Shown: positions 38,095-46,900, counted from the stretch's first letter. The stretch is DNA of 64,000 bases from Actinokineospora bangkokensis (GCF_001940455.1 NZ_MKQR01000028.1:102057-166056), one strand, 5' to 3'. The notes: a model not told the origin generated them from the letters alone. Numbers and translations: made by a program.

Positions 38095-38847
38095 GTGGAC
38101 CTCGTCGAGTTCGGCGGCACCGGCACCCCGCTGCTGCTCCAGCACGCGCTGATGGGCCGCGCCGCGACCTGGTGGTCCTGCGCCCCCTGGCTGACCCGCC
38201 ACGGCCGGGTCCTGGGCTACGACGCCCGCGCCCACGGCCGCAACCCCCACCGCGGCCCGCAGCGCACCGAGGACTTCGTGGCCGACCTGGTGGGCGTGCT
38301 CGAAGGCTTGGGCGAACCGGCCGTGCTGGTGGGCCACTCGATGGGCGCCCTGCACTCCCTCGTCGCCGCCGCCCGCCGCCCCGACCTCGTCCGCGCCGTC
38401 GTCACCGAGGACGTCGGGGTCGACCTGCGCGGTCGCACCGCCGACTCCTGGCGGGCGCTGTTCGCGCGGTGGCCGGTCCCGTTCCCGTCGCTGTCGCACG
38501 TCCGGGACTTCTTCGGCCCCGCGGGCGACTACTTCGCCGAGTGCGTCGAGGAGCGCGACGGCGGCTACCGCCTCATCGCGGACCTGGAGGACCTGTTCGC
38601 CACCGCCGAGGAGTGGGGCACCCGCGACTTCTGGTCCGACGTCGAGGCGGTCCGCTGCCCCCTGCTCGTCCTGGAGGCCGAGCACTCCGTCATGCCGCCG
38701 GGCCAGCAGGCCGAGGTCGCCCGCCGCTGCGCGGGCGAGGCCACCCACCTCGTCGTCCCCGGCAGCGGCCACCTCATCCACGACTCCGCCCCGGACACCT
38801 ACCGCGGCGCCGTCGAGGCCTTCCTCTCCGACGTCCTCGCCCGCTGA
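38095..38847 (+). CDS. Alpha/beta hydrolase
   Basis: A 250-aa alpha/beta-fold hydrolase. The nucleophile elbow is GHSMGA, the acid is probably in LLVLEAEHS, and the catalytic histidine is in GSGHLIHD. No signal peptide is seen. I chose GTG 38095 (VDLVEFGGTGTPLLL) because homologues start there and a CAAACT -10-like box lies 7 bases upstream; GTG 38062 or 38071 would add a charged tail. The substrate is unknown. Confidence 0.75.
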   Translation: MDLVEFGGTGTPLLLQHALMGRAATWWSCAPWLTRHGRVLGYDARAHGRNPHRGPQRTEDFVADLVGVLEGLGEPAVLVGHSMGALHSLVAAARRPDLVRAVVTEDVGVDLRGRTADSWRALFARWPVPFPSLSHVRDFFGPAGDYFAECVEERDGGYRLIADLEDLFATAEEWGTRDFWSDVEAVRCPLLVLEAEHSVMPPGQQAEVARRCAGEATHLVVPGSGHLIHDSAPDTYRGAVEAFLSDVLAR

Positions 38848-38857
38848 CCCGGCCTGC

Positions 38858-39355
38858 TCAGCGGGTGTAGAGGACGTCCTCGGGGCCCGCGCTGTCGATC
38901 ACCGACACCTTGTGGACGCGGCAGCGGATCGGGTCGACCGGGAACAGGGCGCCGAAGGCGCGGACGACGTGGTCGTCGGGGGCGCCCGAGAGGAGGGCGA
39001 CGTGGGGGACCCAGTTGCCCGGCAGGTAGTAGGTGTTGGGGTTGCGGACCTTGCCCGCCAGCACGTCGTGCAGCGCGGTGTGGACGGCGAGGAGCTCGCC
39101 GTCGGTGACCGCGCCGAGCATGAGGACGTTCTCGGTGGTGGCGAAGGTGGCGAGGGAGGACAGCCACACCGCGGGCAGGGAGAGCAGGCGCAGCTCGGCC
39201 GCGAGGGCAGCGCGGGTCCTGGTGGGGATCTCCGAGGCGGCGGCGAAGGTCAGGTGCGGGGGCAGGGGGTGCTCGGCGGCGCCGGTGCGGGCGCGCAGGG
39301 CGCGGAGGGCGGCGTCGGCGGCGGGGTCGAAGGTCGCGACGACGGCCTGGGGCAT
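38858..39355 (-). CDS. 2'-5' RNA ligase/cyclic phosphodiesterase family protein
   Basis: A 165-aa protein of the 2H phosphoesterase superfamily. The first H-x-T motif is PHLTFA; the second is PHVALL, where the usual Thr/Ser is Ala. 2H enzymes hydrolyse or form 2',5' or cyclic phosphodiester bonds in RNA. The changed second motif may reduce or alter activity. It is divergent from no neighbour and is probably transcribed alone. Confidence 0.7.
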   Translation of the reverse strand: MPQAVVATFDPAADAALRALRARTGAAEHPLPPHLTFAAASEIPTRTRAALAAELRLLSLPAVWLSSLATFATTENVLMLGAVTDGELLAVHTALHDVLAGKVRNPNTYYLPGNWVPHVALLSGAPDDHVVRAFGALFPVDPIRCRVHKVSVIDSAGPEDVLYTR

Positions 39356-39407
39356 GCGCGGAGTGTGCCAGGCCCGGCCCCGGGTGCGGGGCCGGGCCCG
39401 GCGCGGG

Positions 39408-40445
39408 TCAGTCCTTGAGGAGGGCGCGCCAGTCCTGCGTCTCCAGCCTGGTCAGCGCCCTGGCCCGGGGGCGGGTGCCGACCAGCAGGCGGGCCGCGGC
39501 GGCGGCCTCGCTGGTGCCGGACAGCTCGACCGGGCGGACCAGCGACGGCCAGGCGCCCGCGCCGACGAAGCCGCGCTCGTCGGCGACCCGGCTGGCGTAG
39601 CAGGGCTCGTAGGGCAGGTCCGCGGTGTCGTGGAAGCGGCGCATGGCGGCGGTGGTCCGCTCCCCGAAGACGCCGTCGACGGGCAGGTCGCGGGTGCCGT
39701 TCTCGCGCAGCAGGTGCTGGGCGACGCGCACCCGGTCGCCGGTGTCGCCGGGCTTGAGCAGCGGCCAGGACTCCGGGTGCACGACCTCGCGGCCCAGCAC
39801 CCCGCCGACGGCCGAGCGCAGCTCCGGCAGGCGGCCGTAGAGCACGCCGCCGGGGCACTCGGTGCTGTTGAAGTCGCGGTGGCCGCGGATCTGCGAGGGG
39901 GCGATGCCGTACTGCGACGCGATGTAGGCGACCAGGTTCACCAGCGAGTTCCACAGCGCGCCGGGGACGTCGACGCTGGTGTAGAGGCCTTCGTTCTCGA
40001 TGCCGATGACCTCGCTGTTGTGGTTGCCCACGTTGGCGCCGAGCACGTGCTGCCCGCCGTTGATCAGCACCTCCAGGCTGCGGTGGCGGCCCTCGGTGAC
40101 GTGCCCGCCGCGGCTGTTGGTCAGCTGCTGGCCCGAGTCGATCCAGCCGTTGCTGTCCATGTGGTAGTTCTGGATCGACCGCGACAGCGAGTAGGCGTGC
40201 GCCAGCGACGTGTCGCTGGAGTTCGGGCCCGCGGTGTGGTGCACCACGATGTAGGTGGGCGTGCGGGCCAGCACCTCGATGGCCTCGCTCGGCGGGCGCG
40301 CGCCCCAGGTGTCGCACGAGGCGATGGTGGGGGCGGCGGCGCTGGCGGTGGCGGCGCGGGCGGTGGCGGTGAACACCGGCAGGGTGACCCCCGCAGCGCC
40401 GACCGCGATGCTGGTGCGTAACAGGTCTCGCCTGGTCAAGGCCAT
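39408..40445 (-). CDS. Secreted peptidoglycan-recognition amidase with PG-binding domain
   Basis: A 345-aa protein with a Tat signal (TRRDLLRTSIAVGAAG, cleavage near ATARA). An N-acetylmuramoyl-L-alanine amidase (amidase_2/PGRP) domain follows, with zinc ligands in VVHHTAG and GHRDFNSTECPG. The C-terminal third carries a peptidoglycan-binding-like repeat (LKPGDTGDRVRVAQHLL, VDGVFGERTTAAMRRF). It should cleave the sugar-peptide amide bond of peptidoglycan outside the cell. GGGAG lies 6 bases before the ATG. Confidence 0.92.
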   Translation of the reverse strand: MALTRRDLLRTSIAVGAAGVTLPVFTATARAATASAAAPTIASCDTWGARPPSEAIEVLARTPTYIVVHHTAGPNSSDTSLAHAYSLSRSIQNYHMDSNGWIDSGQQLTNSRGGHVTEGRHRSLEVLINGGQHVLGANVGNHNSEVIGIENEGLYTSVDVPGALWNSLVNLVAYIASQYGIAPSQIRGHRDFNSTECPGGVLYGRLPELRSAVGGVLGREVVHPESWPLLKPGDTGDRVRVAQHLLRENGTRDLPVDGVFGERTTAAMRRFHDTADLPYEPCYASRVADERGFVGAGAWPSLVRPVELSGTSEAAAAARLLVGTRPRARALTRLETQDWRALLKD

Positions 40446-40607
40446 CGCGATCTCCCTCGACTGCGGGGCCGCGGCGGCCCCAGATCGGTGACGTGGCGTG
40501 GCCGACCGTAGTTCGGGGCACCGCTGGATGGCAATGGTTCGCCAACCATCGAGCTAATGCGTGGAACGATTTCAGGGGTGACCCCTGCCCGGTTCCCCCA
40601 CACCGGG

Positions 40608-41498
40608 TCACCCGCGCGGGGACACCGCGCCGTGCTCGCCGGGCAGCGCGAAGCGGCCGTCGGGGGTCTGCTCGACCAGGCCGTCCACCAGCAGGGAGTC
40701 CAGGCACCGGTCGCGCTGGCCCGCGTCGGACCACACCCGGTCCAGCCGCGCCTTGGTGGCGGGCTCGTCGGTGTCCCGCAGCACGTCCAGCAGCAGGCCC
40801 CGGACCTGGCGGTCGGTGCCGGCGAACTTCTGCACGGCCTTCGCCGGGCCCGCGTAGGCGGGGCGGCCGTTGCGCTGCCAGGCGCAGCCGTCGAACACCG
40901 GGCAGTCGGCGCACCGGGGCCCGCGCGCCACGCACACCACCGCGCCCAGCTCCATCAGCGCCGCCGAGGCCTTGGCGGCGGCGGCCGCGTCCTCGGGCAG
41001 CAGGGCCGCCACGTCGGCCATGTCCTTGGTGGTGGAGGGCGGACCCGCGTCCCCGGCGCCGTGCACCGCGCGGGCCACCACCCGGCGCACGTTGGTGTCC
41101 ACGACGGGGCAGCGCTGCCCGTAGGCGAAGGCGGCCACGGCGCGGGCGGTGTAGGCGCCGACGCCGGGCAGGCCGAGCAGGGTGTCGACGTCGGCGGGCA
41201 CCACGTCGCCGTGGTCGTCGGCGATGGCCGAGGCGGCCGCGTGCAGGCGCAGCGCGCGGCGCGGGTAGCCCAGCTTGCCCCAGGCGCGCAGCACCTCGCC
41301 CTGGGTGGCCGCGGCCAGGTCGGAGGGCTTGGGCCAGCGGGCCATCCACTCCTGCCAGATCGGCGCGACCCTGGCCACCGGGGTCTGCTGGAGCATCACC
41401 TCGCTGACCAGCACCCCCCAGCCGGTCGTCCCGGCGGCGCGCCAGGGCAGGTCTCGGGCGGTCTCGTCGAACCAGTCGAGCAGGGCGGGGACGTCCAC
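40608..41498 (-). CDS. mutY: A/G-specific adenine glycosylase
   Basis: A 296-aa DNA repair enzyme removing adenine paired with 8-oxoguanine. It has the EVMLQQT catalytic Glu, the helix-hairpin-helix LPGVGAYTARA, the catalytic Asp (VVDTNVRR) and the [4Fe-4S] set C-x6-C-x2-C-x5-C. The C-terminus is short, with only part of the NUDIX-like recognition domain, as in other actinobacterial MutY. The GTG start follows a TAGACT box by 6 bases, so it is probably leaderless. Carbonic anhydrase is next to it, as in M. tuberculosis (Rv3589/Rv3588c). Confidence 0.95.
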   Translation of the reverse strand: MDVPALLDWFDETARDLPWRAAGTTGWGVLVSEVMLQQTPVARVAPIWQEWMARWPKPSDLAAATQGEVLRAWGKLGYPRRALRLHAAASAIADDHGDVVPADVDTLLGLPGVGAYTARAVAAFAYGQRCPVVDTNVRRVVARAVHGAGDAGPPSTTKDMADVAALLPEDAAAAAKASAALMELGAVVCVARGPRCADCPVFDGCAWQRNGRPAYAGPAKAVQKFAGTDRQVRGLLLDVLRDTDEPATKARLDRVWSDAGQRDRCLDSLLVDGLVEQTPDGRFALPGEHGAVSPRG

Positions 41499-41504
41499 CG
41501 GGGC

Positions 41505-41510
41505 AGTCTA
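41505..41510 (-). promoter_or_regulatory. Leaderless -10 box of mutY
   Basis: TAGACT on the minus strand, 6 bases before the mutY GTG. It decides the start codon; no ribosome site is seen. Confidence 0.55.
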
Positions 41511-41540
41511 GGAAGCCCCGGTGGACGCCGCGCGCGGGTC

Positions 41541-42032
41541 CTACTCGACCTCGGTGATCTTCGCCGTCTGCACGTCGTAGACGAAGCCGCGCACCTTGTC
41601 GGTGTGCGGGATGAACGGGCTGCGCCGTACCCGCTCGACCGACTCGCGCACCGACTGCTCGACGTCGGTGAACGCCTCGACCGCCCACGGCGGGCGCAGG
41701 CCGGTCTCGGCGGCCACCTCGGCGCGGAACTCGTCGTCGGTGAACGTGGCCAGGCCGCAGCGGGTGTGCTGCATGACGATGACCTCGCGGGTCTGGAGCT
41801 TGCGCTGCGAGATGGAGATCGACCGGATCACGTCGTCGGTCACGATGCCCCCGGCGTTGCGCATGATGTGCGACTCGCCGTGGGTCAGGCCGAAGACGTC
41901 GAACACCTTGATCCGGGCGTCCATGCAGGTCACCACCGCCACGTGCAGGCTGGGCACGGGGGTCGGCAGCTCCGGGGCCCCCAGGTCGGGCCCGTCGGCG
42001 TGGCGCTGCAGGAGGTCGTCGATCGCGGTCAC
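41541..42032 (-). CDS. Beta-carbonic anhydrase
   Basis: A 163-aa zinc enzyme interconverting CO2 and bicarbonate. Zinc ligands are in TCMDAR (C, D) and QHTRCG (H, C), with RNAGG and the ITDDVIRS-like VTDDVIRS block. It is closest in pattern and length to M. tuberculosis CanA (Rv1284), although its position next to mutY is that of CanB. The start at GTG 42032 is chosen from GGAAAGG 6 bases upstream; upstream in-frame ATGs would add an unconserved tail. Confidence 0.9.
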   Translation of the reverse strand: MTAIDDLLQRHADGPDLGAPELPTPVPSLHVAVVTCMDARIKVFDVFGLTHGESHIMRNAGGIVTDDVIRSISISQRKLQTREVIVMQHTRCGLATFTDDEFRAEVAAETGLRPPWAVEAFTDVEQSVRESVERVRRSPFIPHTDKVRGFVYDVQTAKITEVE

Positions 42033-42196
42033 GGCCACCCTTTCCGTTTGGTCCACAGTGTTCGTTTCCATGCAACCGGTCCGTGGCGCGCGCGACAAGG
42101 TGCTTTCGGTCAACATCACTCATGGTGCATGTGTCCCGCACCGATAGCCCCTGATCGGGTGTCCTGTCGCTACCCTGTTCGGCCGCGGGCCGGGGT

Positions 42197-42209
42197 TACC
42201 GTCCTGCGG
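42197..42209 (+). promoter_or_regulatory. Leaderless promoter
   Basis: TACCGT (42197-42202) lies 7 bases before the GTG at 42210, and no ribosome site is present. Confidence 0.5.
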
Positions 42210-42878
42210 GTGATCGATCCCGCCGCACCCCTGCCGAAGTCGGTGTACGTGCGCCGCCGGGCGGTCGCGGTGGTCGCCGCAGCCGCGGGCGTCGTCGGCC
42301 TGGTCTGGCTCATCGCGCTGGTCATCGGCGAGGGCGACCCCGAGGTCGCGCCCGCCGCGGGCGCCCCGCGCACCACGACGACCGCGCCCACCACCGCCGC
42401 CCCCGACCCGAGCACCGCCGCCCCCGGCGCCGACCCGCCGCCGTCGGGTGCCGCGCCCGCCCCGGCGCCGCCGCCGGACCCGGGGGCGCCGTGCGCCGAC
42501 CCGGCGGTGGCCGTGACGGCCGAGCTGGGCGCGCCGGGCTACCGGGTCGGCCAGCGGCCGGTGCTGCGGCTGGTGGTCACCAACGGCGGGCAGGTGCCGT
42601 GCACCCGCGACGTCGGCCGGGCGCTGCGCGAGCTGGTCGTGGTCGGCGCCGACGGCGCGCGGCTGTGGTCGAACAACGACTGCGCGCGCGCCGAGGGCGC
42701 CCAGCCGCAGGTGTTCCAGCCGGGGGAGCGGCAGGTGTTCGAGGTGGTGTGGGCCGGGCGGACCTCCGCGCCGGGCTGCCCGCAGGACCGCGTGACCGTG
42801 CCCGCGGGGGCCTACCGGCTGGTGCCGCGGCTGGGCGGGCTGGTGGGCGCGCCGGTGCCGTTCGAGCTCACGGCCTGA
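42210..42878 (+). CDS. Membrane-anchored protein with Ala/Pro/Thr linker (Rv3587c position)
   Basis: A 222-aa protein: a short cytoplasmic start, one membrane helix (about 20-42), a Pro/Ala/Thr-rich linker (about 45-97), then a compact extracellular domain (about 98-222) with four cysteines that could pair. The domain looks like the beta-sandwich seen in many actinobacterial cell-envelope proteins (VGQRPVLRLVVTNGG). It occupies the place of Rv3587c next to carbonic anhydrase. Function unknown. Confidence 0.7.
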   Translation: MIDPAAPLPKSVYVRRRAVAVVAAAAGVVGLVWLIALVIGEGDPEVAPAAGAPRTTTTAPTTAAPDPSTAAPGADPPPSGAAPAPAPPPDPGAPCADPAVAVTAELGAPGYRVGQRPVLRLVVTNGGQVPCTRDVGRALRELVVVGADGARLWSNNDCARAEGAQPQVFQPGERQVFEVVWAGRTSAPGCPQDRVTVPAGAYRLVPRLGGLVGAPVPFELTA

Positions 42879-42884
42879 GCGGTG

Positions 42885-43985
42885 TCACGGGCCGAACCAG
42901 CGCTCCTCGGTGGTGCGCGGGGTCGACGCCGTGGTGCCCTGGACGAGCTCGGTGTCGAGGGTGACCTCCCGGGGCCGGGTCGGGTCCGGGGTGCCCAGCA
43001 GCAGCCGACCGGCGGCCCTGCCCTTCTCCAGGACGGGCTGGCGCACGGTGGTCAGCCCGATCCGCTCCCCCTCGGGGATGCCGTCGAAGCCGGTGACGGT
43101 GAGGTCCTGCGGCACCCGCAGCCCGCGCCTGCGGGCCTCGGTGATCGCGCCGAGGGCCAGGATGTCGGAGGTGGCGATGATCGCGGTCAGCCCGGGGTCG
43201 GAGTCCAGCAGCTGCCCGGCGGCCGAGGCGCCGCTGGCGGTGGTGTGGTCGAAGCGCTCCACGACCGGGATGCGGGCCCACTCGACCCCGGCCGGGCCGA
43301 AGGCGTCGGCGATGCCCGCCAGCCGGGCCCGCTGCACGTGGAAGTGCGCCGCCTCCTGCCGGTCGACCGCGGCGAAGCCGTCGTTGCGGTCGCGCGCCAG
43401 GCGCATGCAGACCACCCCGACCCTGCGGTGGCCCAGGGTGATCAGGTGCTGGGCGAGGCGGGTGATGGCGGCCCGGTCGTCGATGCCGACCCGGTCGACG
43501 CCGTCGACGATCGGCTGGTCGGCGACCACGGTGGGCACCGGCCGCGACAGCACGGCGGCCAGGTGCGGGTCGTCGTCGGGCACCGAGTAGACGACGAAGC
43601 CGTCGACGCCCGCGCGGTGCACCGCGGCCACGTCCTCGCGCTCGGGGTTGACCGGCACCAGGTGCAGGCCCTGGCCCGCGCCCTCGCAGGCCAGCGCCAG
43701 GCCCTCCAGGAAGCCCAGGGCGGCAGGGTCGCGGAAGGCGTAGGACAGGTTCTCGGTCAGCAGCAGCCCGACCGCGCCCGCTTTGCGGGTGCGCAGTGAC
43801 CGGGCCACCGGGTCCGGGCCCGGGTAGCCCAGGCGGCGCGCGGTGTCCAGGACGCGGCGGCGCAGCTCCGGTGAGAGCTGGTCTGGGCGGTTGTAGGCGT
43901 TGGACACCGTGGTCCTGGACACCCCGAGCTCGGCCGCGAGCGATGCGAGGGTCGCCGGGCGTCGAACGTGCATTGACCGCGCCAT
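42885..43985 (-). CDS. LacI family transcriptional regulator
   Basis: A 366-aa repressor. The N-terminal LacI helix-turn-helix is intact (TLASLAAELGVSRTTVSNAY, about 12-31), with the hinge helix at DPVARSLRT. The rest is a periplasmic-binding-protein-like effector domain. Such proteins usually sense a sugar or nucleoside. It is divergent from the zinc-uptake operon. Its leaderless -10 box (TACGGT, minus strand, 6 bases before the ATG) lies within a palindrome, which suggests autoregulation. Confidence 0.9.
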   Translation of the reverse strand: MARSMHVRRPATLASLAAELGVSRTTVSNAYNRPDQLSPELRRRVLDTARRLGYPGPDPVARSLRTRKAGAVGLLLTENLSYAFRDPAALGFLEGLALACEGAGQGLHLVPVNPEREDVAAVHRAGVDGFVVYSVPDDDPHLAAVLSRPVPTVVADQPIVDGVDRVGIDDRAAITRLAQHLITLGHRRVGVVCMRLARDRNDGFAAVDRQEAAHFHVQRARLAGIADAFGPAGVEWARIPVVERFDHTTASGASAAGQLLDSDPGLTAIIATSDILALGAITEARRRGLRVPQDLTVTGFDGIPEGERIGLTTVRQPVLEKGRAAGRLLLGTPDPTRPREVTLDTELVQGTTASTPRTTEERWFGP

Positions 43986-43989
43986 GGAC

Positions 43990-44005
43990 TGACCGTAACG
44001 GTTCA
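43990..44005. promoter_or_regulatory. Palindrome over the lacI promoter
   Basis: TGACCGTAACGGTTCA is a near-perfect palindrome centred on ACCGTAACGGT and covers the minus-strand -10 box of the LacI gene. It is a strong candidate autoregulatory operator. Confidence 0.6.
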
Positions 44006-44088
44006 GAACCGCCGGCAGAAGCCCGGTTACCGCCCGGTCGCAGGTGGGGTGTCACCCGGTCGGCGGACACGGCGCGCGGGGTCTGCCG

Positions 44089-44119
44089 TAGTCTGAAACC
44101 GACAACCGTTTCCATTATC
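44089..44119 (+). promoter_or_regulatory. znu operon promoter and operator
   Basis: TAGTCT (44089-44094) is a good -10 box. Just downstream, 44101-44114 (GACAACCGTTTCCA) read on the minus strand fits 8 of 10 fixed positions of the LacI-type operator TGnAAnCGnTTnCA. The wider stretch TGAAACC to CCGTTTCCA could instead be a Zur site. Either repressor would block the start of transcription. Confidence 0.5.
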
Positions 44120-44155
44120 GCGATCTTGTGCCGCAACTGCCCTGGGAGAAGCCCG

Positions 44156-45142
44156 ATGAGACGCCCGTCCCCCCGCTCCGCGACCACCGCGCTCGGTCTC
44201 GCCGCCGTCACCCTCGCCTCGGTCACGGCGTGTGGTGGCTCACAGGGCTCCGCGGCCGCGGATGGCCCGGTCGTGGTCGTCGCCTCCACGAACGTGTGGG
44301 CTTCGGTCGCCCAGGCGGTCGGCGGCGACGCGATCACCGTGAACGCCCTGCTGAGCGACCCGGGGGCGGACCCGCACGGCTACGAGGCCAAGCCCGCCGA
44401 CGCCACGAAGTTCACCGACGCCAAGGTCGTGATCTCCAACGGCGGCGGTTACGACGACTTCGTCGACGGGCTGGCCGACAACGCCAAGGACGCCCGCCGC
44501 ATCGTGGCCTTCGACCTCTCCGGCAAGGGCGGGGACCACGACCACGGCGAGTCGGCCGCCGCGAGCAGCGGCGAGGCCGGGCACGCCGAGGACGGGCACG
44601 GCCACGACCACGCCGTCAACGAGCACGTCTGGTACGACTTCGCCACCGTCGGCAAGGTGGCCGACGAGCTGGCCACCGACCTCGGTGAGCTGGTGCCCGC
44701 CCGCAAGGACGAGTTCGCAACGAAGGCCGCCACCTTCCGCGACGGCCTCACCCAGCTCACCACCAAGGCCGAGGCCATCGGCAAGGCCAAGCCCGGCGCG
44801 AAGGTGCTCGCCACCGAGCCCGTCGCCGGGTACCTGCTGGAGACCGCGGGCCTCACCGACGCCACCCCGGAGGAGTTCTCCGAGGCCATCGAGGAGGAGA
44901 CCGACCCGCCCGCGGCCGCCGTCGCGGAGGTCAACACCCTGGTGGGGTCCAAGCAGGTCGCGGCGGTCGTCTACAACGGCCAGACTGAGACGCCGGTCAC
45001 CAAGCAGCTCAAGGAGAAGGCCGCGGCGGCGGGCGTGCCGGTCGTCGCGGTGACCGAGACGCTGCCCGAGGGCGCCACCGGCTACCTTGACTGGATGACC
45101 AAGCAGGTCGACTCCCTCGCGGGAGCAGTCTCCGGAACGTGA
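44156..45142 (+). CDS. znuA: Zinc ABC transporter substrate-binding lipoprotein
   Basis: A 328-aa cluster A-I metal-binding protein. The signal peptide ends in the lipobox SVTAC. A His/Asp-rich loop (about 120-155: several H-D-H and H-G-H units) is the hallmark of zinc-specific members, and it is followed by NEHVWYD with a metal-ligand His. It captures Zn(II) outside the membrane for the ZnuBC channel. The stop overlaps the ATPase start (GTGA). Confidence 0.92.
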   Translation: MRRPSPRSATTALGLAAVTLASVTACGGSQGSAAADGPVVVVASTNVWASVAQAVGGDAITVNALLSDPGADPHGYEAKPADATKFTDAKVVISNGGGYDDFVDGLADNAKDARRIVAFDLSGKGGDHDHGESAAASSGEAGHAEDGHGHDHAVNEHVWYDFATVGKVADELATDLGELVPARKDEFATKAATFRDGLTQLTTKAEAIGKAKPGAKVLATEPVAGYLLETAGLTDATPEEFSEAIEEETDPPAAAVAEVNTLVGSKQVAAVVYNGQTETPVTKQLKEKAAAAGVPVVAVTETLPEGATGYLDWMTKQVDSLAGAVSGT

Positions 45143-45957
45143 GCCCGATCGTGACCACCGCACCCGTCGTCTCCCTCTCCGGCGCCCGCCTCGCCTACGG
45201 CGAGCGGGTGCTGTGGGACGGGCTCGACCTCGACGTCGCCCCCGGCGAGTTCGTCGCCGTGCTCGGCCCCAACGGGTCGGGCAAGACCAGCCTCATGCGC
45301 GTGCTGCTCGGGCTGCGCGCGCTCTCGGCCGGGCGGGTGAGCGTCGCGGGCGCCGCGCCCGGCCGGGCCAACCGGCGCATCGGCTACATCCCGCAGCAGC
45401 GGGCGCTGGAGCCGACCCTGGCCCTGCGCGGCCGCGACCTGGTCGGCCTGGGCTGGGACGGGCACCGGTGGGGCCTGGGGCTGCGCGGGGTCCGCGAGCG
45501 CGGGCGCCGGGTGGCCGAGGCGGTCGCCGCGGTGGGCGCGGAGGGCTTCGCCGACCGCCCGGTCGGCCTGCTCTCCGGTGGGGAGCAGCAGCGGCTGCGG
45601 GTCGCCCAAGCGCTGGTGGGCGACCCGGCCGTGCTGCTGTGCGACGAGCCGCTGCTCTCCCTCGACCTGGCCCACCAGCGGGCGGTCAGCGACCTGATCG
45701 ACGCCCGGCGGCGCTCGGCGGGCACGGCGGTGCTGTTCGTCACCCACGAGATCAACCCCGTGCTGCACCTGGTCGACCGCGTCCTGTACCTGGTGGACGG
45801 CCGGTTCCGGATCGGCCCGCCCGCCGAGGTGATGACCTCGCGCACGCTCACCGAGCTGTACCGCACCGACGTGGAGGTGGTCCGCGTGCGCGACCAGATC
45901 CACGTCGTCGGGGCGCACGGCGAGGTCTGCGAGGACTCCCACCTGGCCGAGCACTGA
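45139..45957 (+). CDS. znuC: Zinc ABC transporter ATPase
   Basis: A 272-aa ATP-binding subunit. Walker A is GPNGSGKTS (near 41-49), the signature LSGGEQQRLRVAQAL and Walker B VLLCDEPLLSLD, with the switch His in VTHEINP. It powers zinc import with ZnuA and ZnuB. The GTG at 45139 overlaps the znuA stop; a second GTG four codons later is also possible. Confidence 0.92.
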   Translation: MSPIVTTAPVVSLSGARLAYGERVLWDGLDLDVAPGEFVAVLGPNGSGKTSLMRVLLGLRALSAGRVSVAGAAPGRANRRIGYIPQQRALEPTLALRGRDLVGLGWDGHRWGLGLRGVRERGRRVAEAVAAVGAEGFADRPVGLLSGGEQQRLRVAQALVGDPAVLLCDEPLLSLDLAHQRAVSDLIDARRRSAGTAVLFVTHEINPVLHLVDRVLYLVDGRFRIGPPAEVMTSRTLTELYRTDVEVVRVRDQIHVVGAHGEVCEDSHLAEH

Positions 45958-45966
45958 GGACTTGAG

Positions 45967-46806
45967 GTGTCCGACTTCTTCGACCCCGAGCTGACCCTGC
46001 GGCTGCTCTCGCTGGACTTCGTGCTCAGCGCCCTGCTGGTGGCCGCCGTGCTGGGCCTGCTGGCGGGGGTCCTGGGCCCGCTGATCGTCAGCCGCAACAT
46101 GGCCTTCTCCGTGCACGGCACCTCGGAGCTGGCGCTGACCGGCGGCGCCGCGGCGCTGCTGCTGGGCTGGGACGTGGGCAACGGCGCGCTGGCGGGCGCG
46201 GTCGTCGCCGCGCTCGTGCTGGGCCTGCTCACCCGCCGCAGCACCGAGTACGACTCGGTCATCGGCGTGGTCCTGGCGTTCGGCCTGGGCCTGGGCGTGC
46301 TCATGCTCTGGCTGTACAAGGGCCGCGCGGCCAACAAGTTCGGCCTGCTCACCGGGCAGATCGTCGGCCAGGACTTCGCCAGCATGGCCCTGCTCACCGG
46401 TGCCGCGGTGGTGGTGCTGGTCGTGCTCGCCCTGGTCTACCGCCCGCTGCTGTTCGCCTCGGTCGACCCCGACGTGGCCAGGGCCCGCGGCGTGCCGACG
46501 ACGGCGCTGGCGGTCCTCTTCGCCGTCCTGGTCGGCGTCGCGACGGCCCTGGGCGTGCGCACGGTCGGGTCGCTGCTGGTGCTGGCCCTGATGGTGACCC
46601 CCGCGGCGGCCGCCGCCCGCGTGACCGCGAGCCCGCTGCGCGCCACGCTGCTGGCCGTGCTGTTCGCGGAGCTGTCGGCGGTCGGCGGGATCATCCTGTC
46701 CCTGGCCCCCGGCGCCCCGGTCAGCGCCTTCGTCACGGCGATCTCGTTCCTGATCTACATCGTCTGCTGGCTCGTCGGCAAGGCCCGCCGCACGGCGCTC
46801 GCCTGA
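45967..46806 (+). CDS. znuB: Zinc ABC transporter permease
   Basis: A 279-aa integral membrane subunit of the ABC-3 family with about eight helices. The conserved GP-x-x-V-x-R-N-M-A-F-x-x-H start (GPLIVSRNMAFSVHG) and the late TPAAAAARV segment fit the family. It begins 9 bases after znuC. A C-rich element follows its stop, and the next gene converges on it. Confidence 0.92.
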   Translation: MSDFFDPELTLRLLSLDFVLSALLVAAVLGLLAGVLGPLIVSRNMAFSVHGTSELALTGGAAALLLGWDVGNGALAGAVVAALVLGLLTRRSTEYDSVIGVVLAFGLGLGVLMLWLYKGRAANKFGLLTGQIVGQDFASMALLTGAAVVVLVVLALVYRPLLFASVDPDVARARGVPTTALAVLFAVLVGVATALGVRTVGSLLVLALMVTPAAAAARVTASPLRATLLAVLFAELSAVGGIILSLAPGAPVSAFVTAISFLIYIVCWLVGKARRTALA

Positions 46807-46824
46807 GCCCTGTTCCACGGCCCC

Positions 46825-46855
46825 GCCACCCACCCCGCGCGTCCCCGCCCGGCAC
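46825..46855 (+). repeat. C-rich post-stop element, copy 2
   Basis: 28 of 31 bases match 22256-22286 after panC, at the same distance from the stop codon (18 versus 17 bases). Similarity continues about ten bases to the left (CCACGGCCCC against CCACGACCC). Confidence 0.7.
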
Positions 46856-46900
46856 GAGCTGACGCCCCCTGGTGAACCACGCCCCAGCGGGCCGGGCCGG

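Noticed and set aside
42033-42119. N-terminal extension of carbonic anhydrase from upstream ATGs
   Set aside because: The extra residues resemble nothing in the family, while GTG 42032 has a well-spaced ribosome site and gives the usual 163-residue length.
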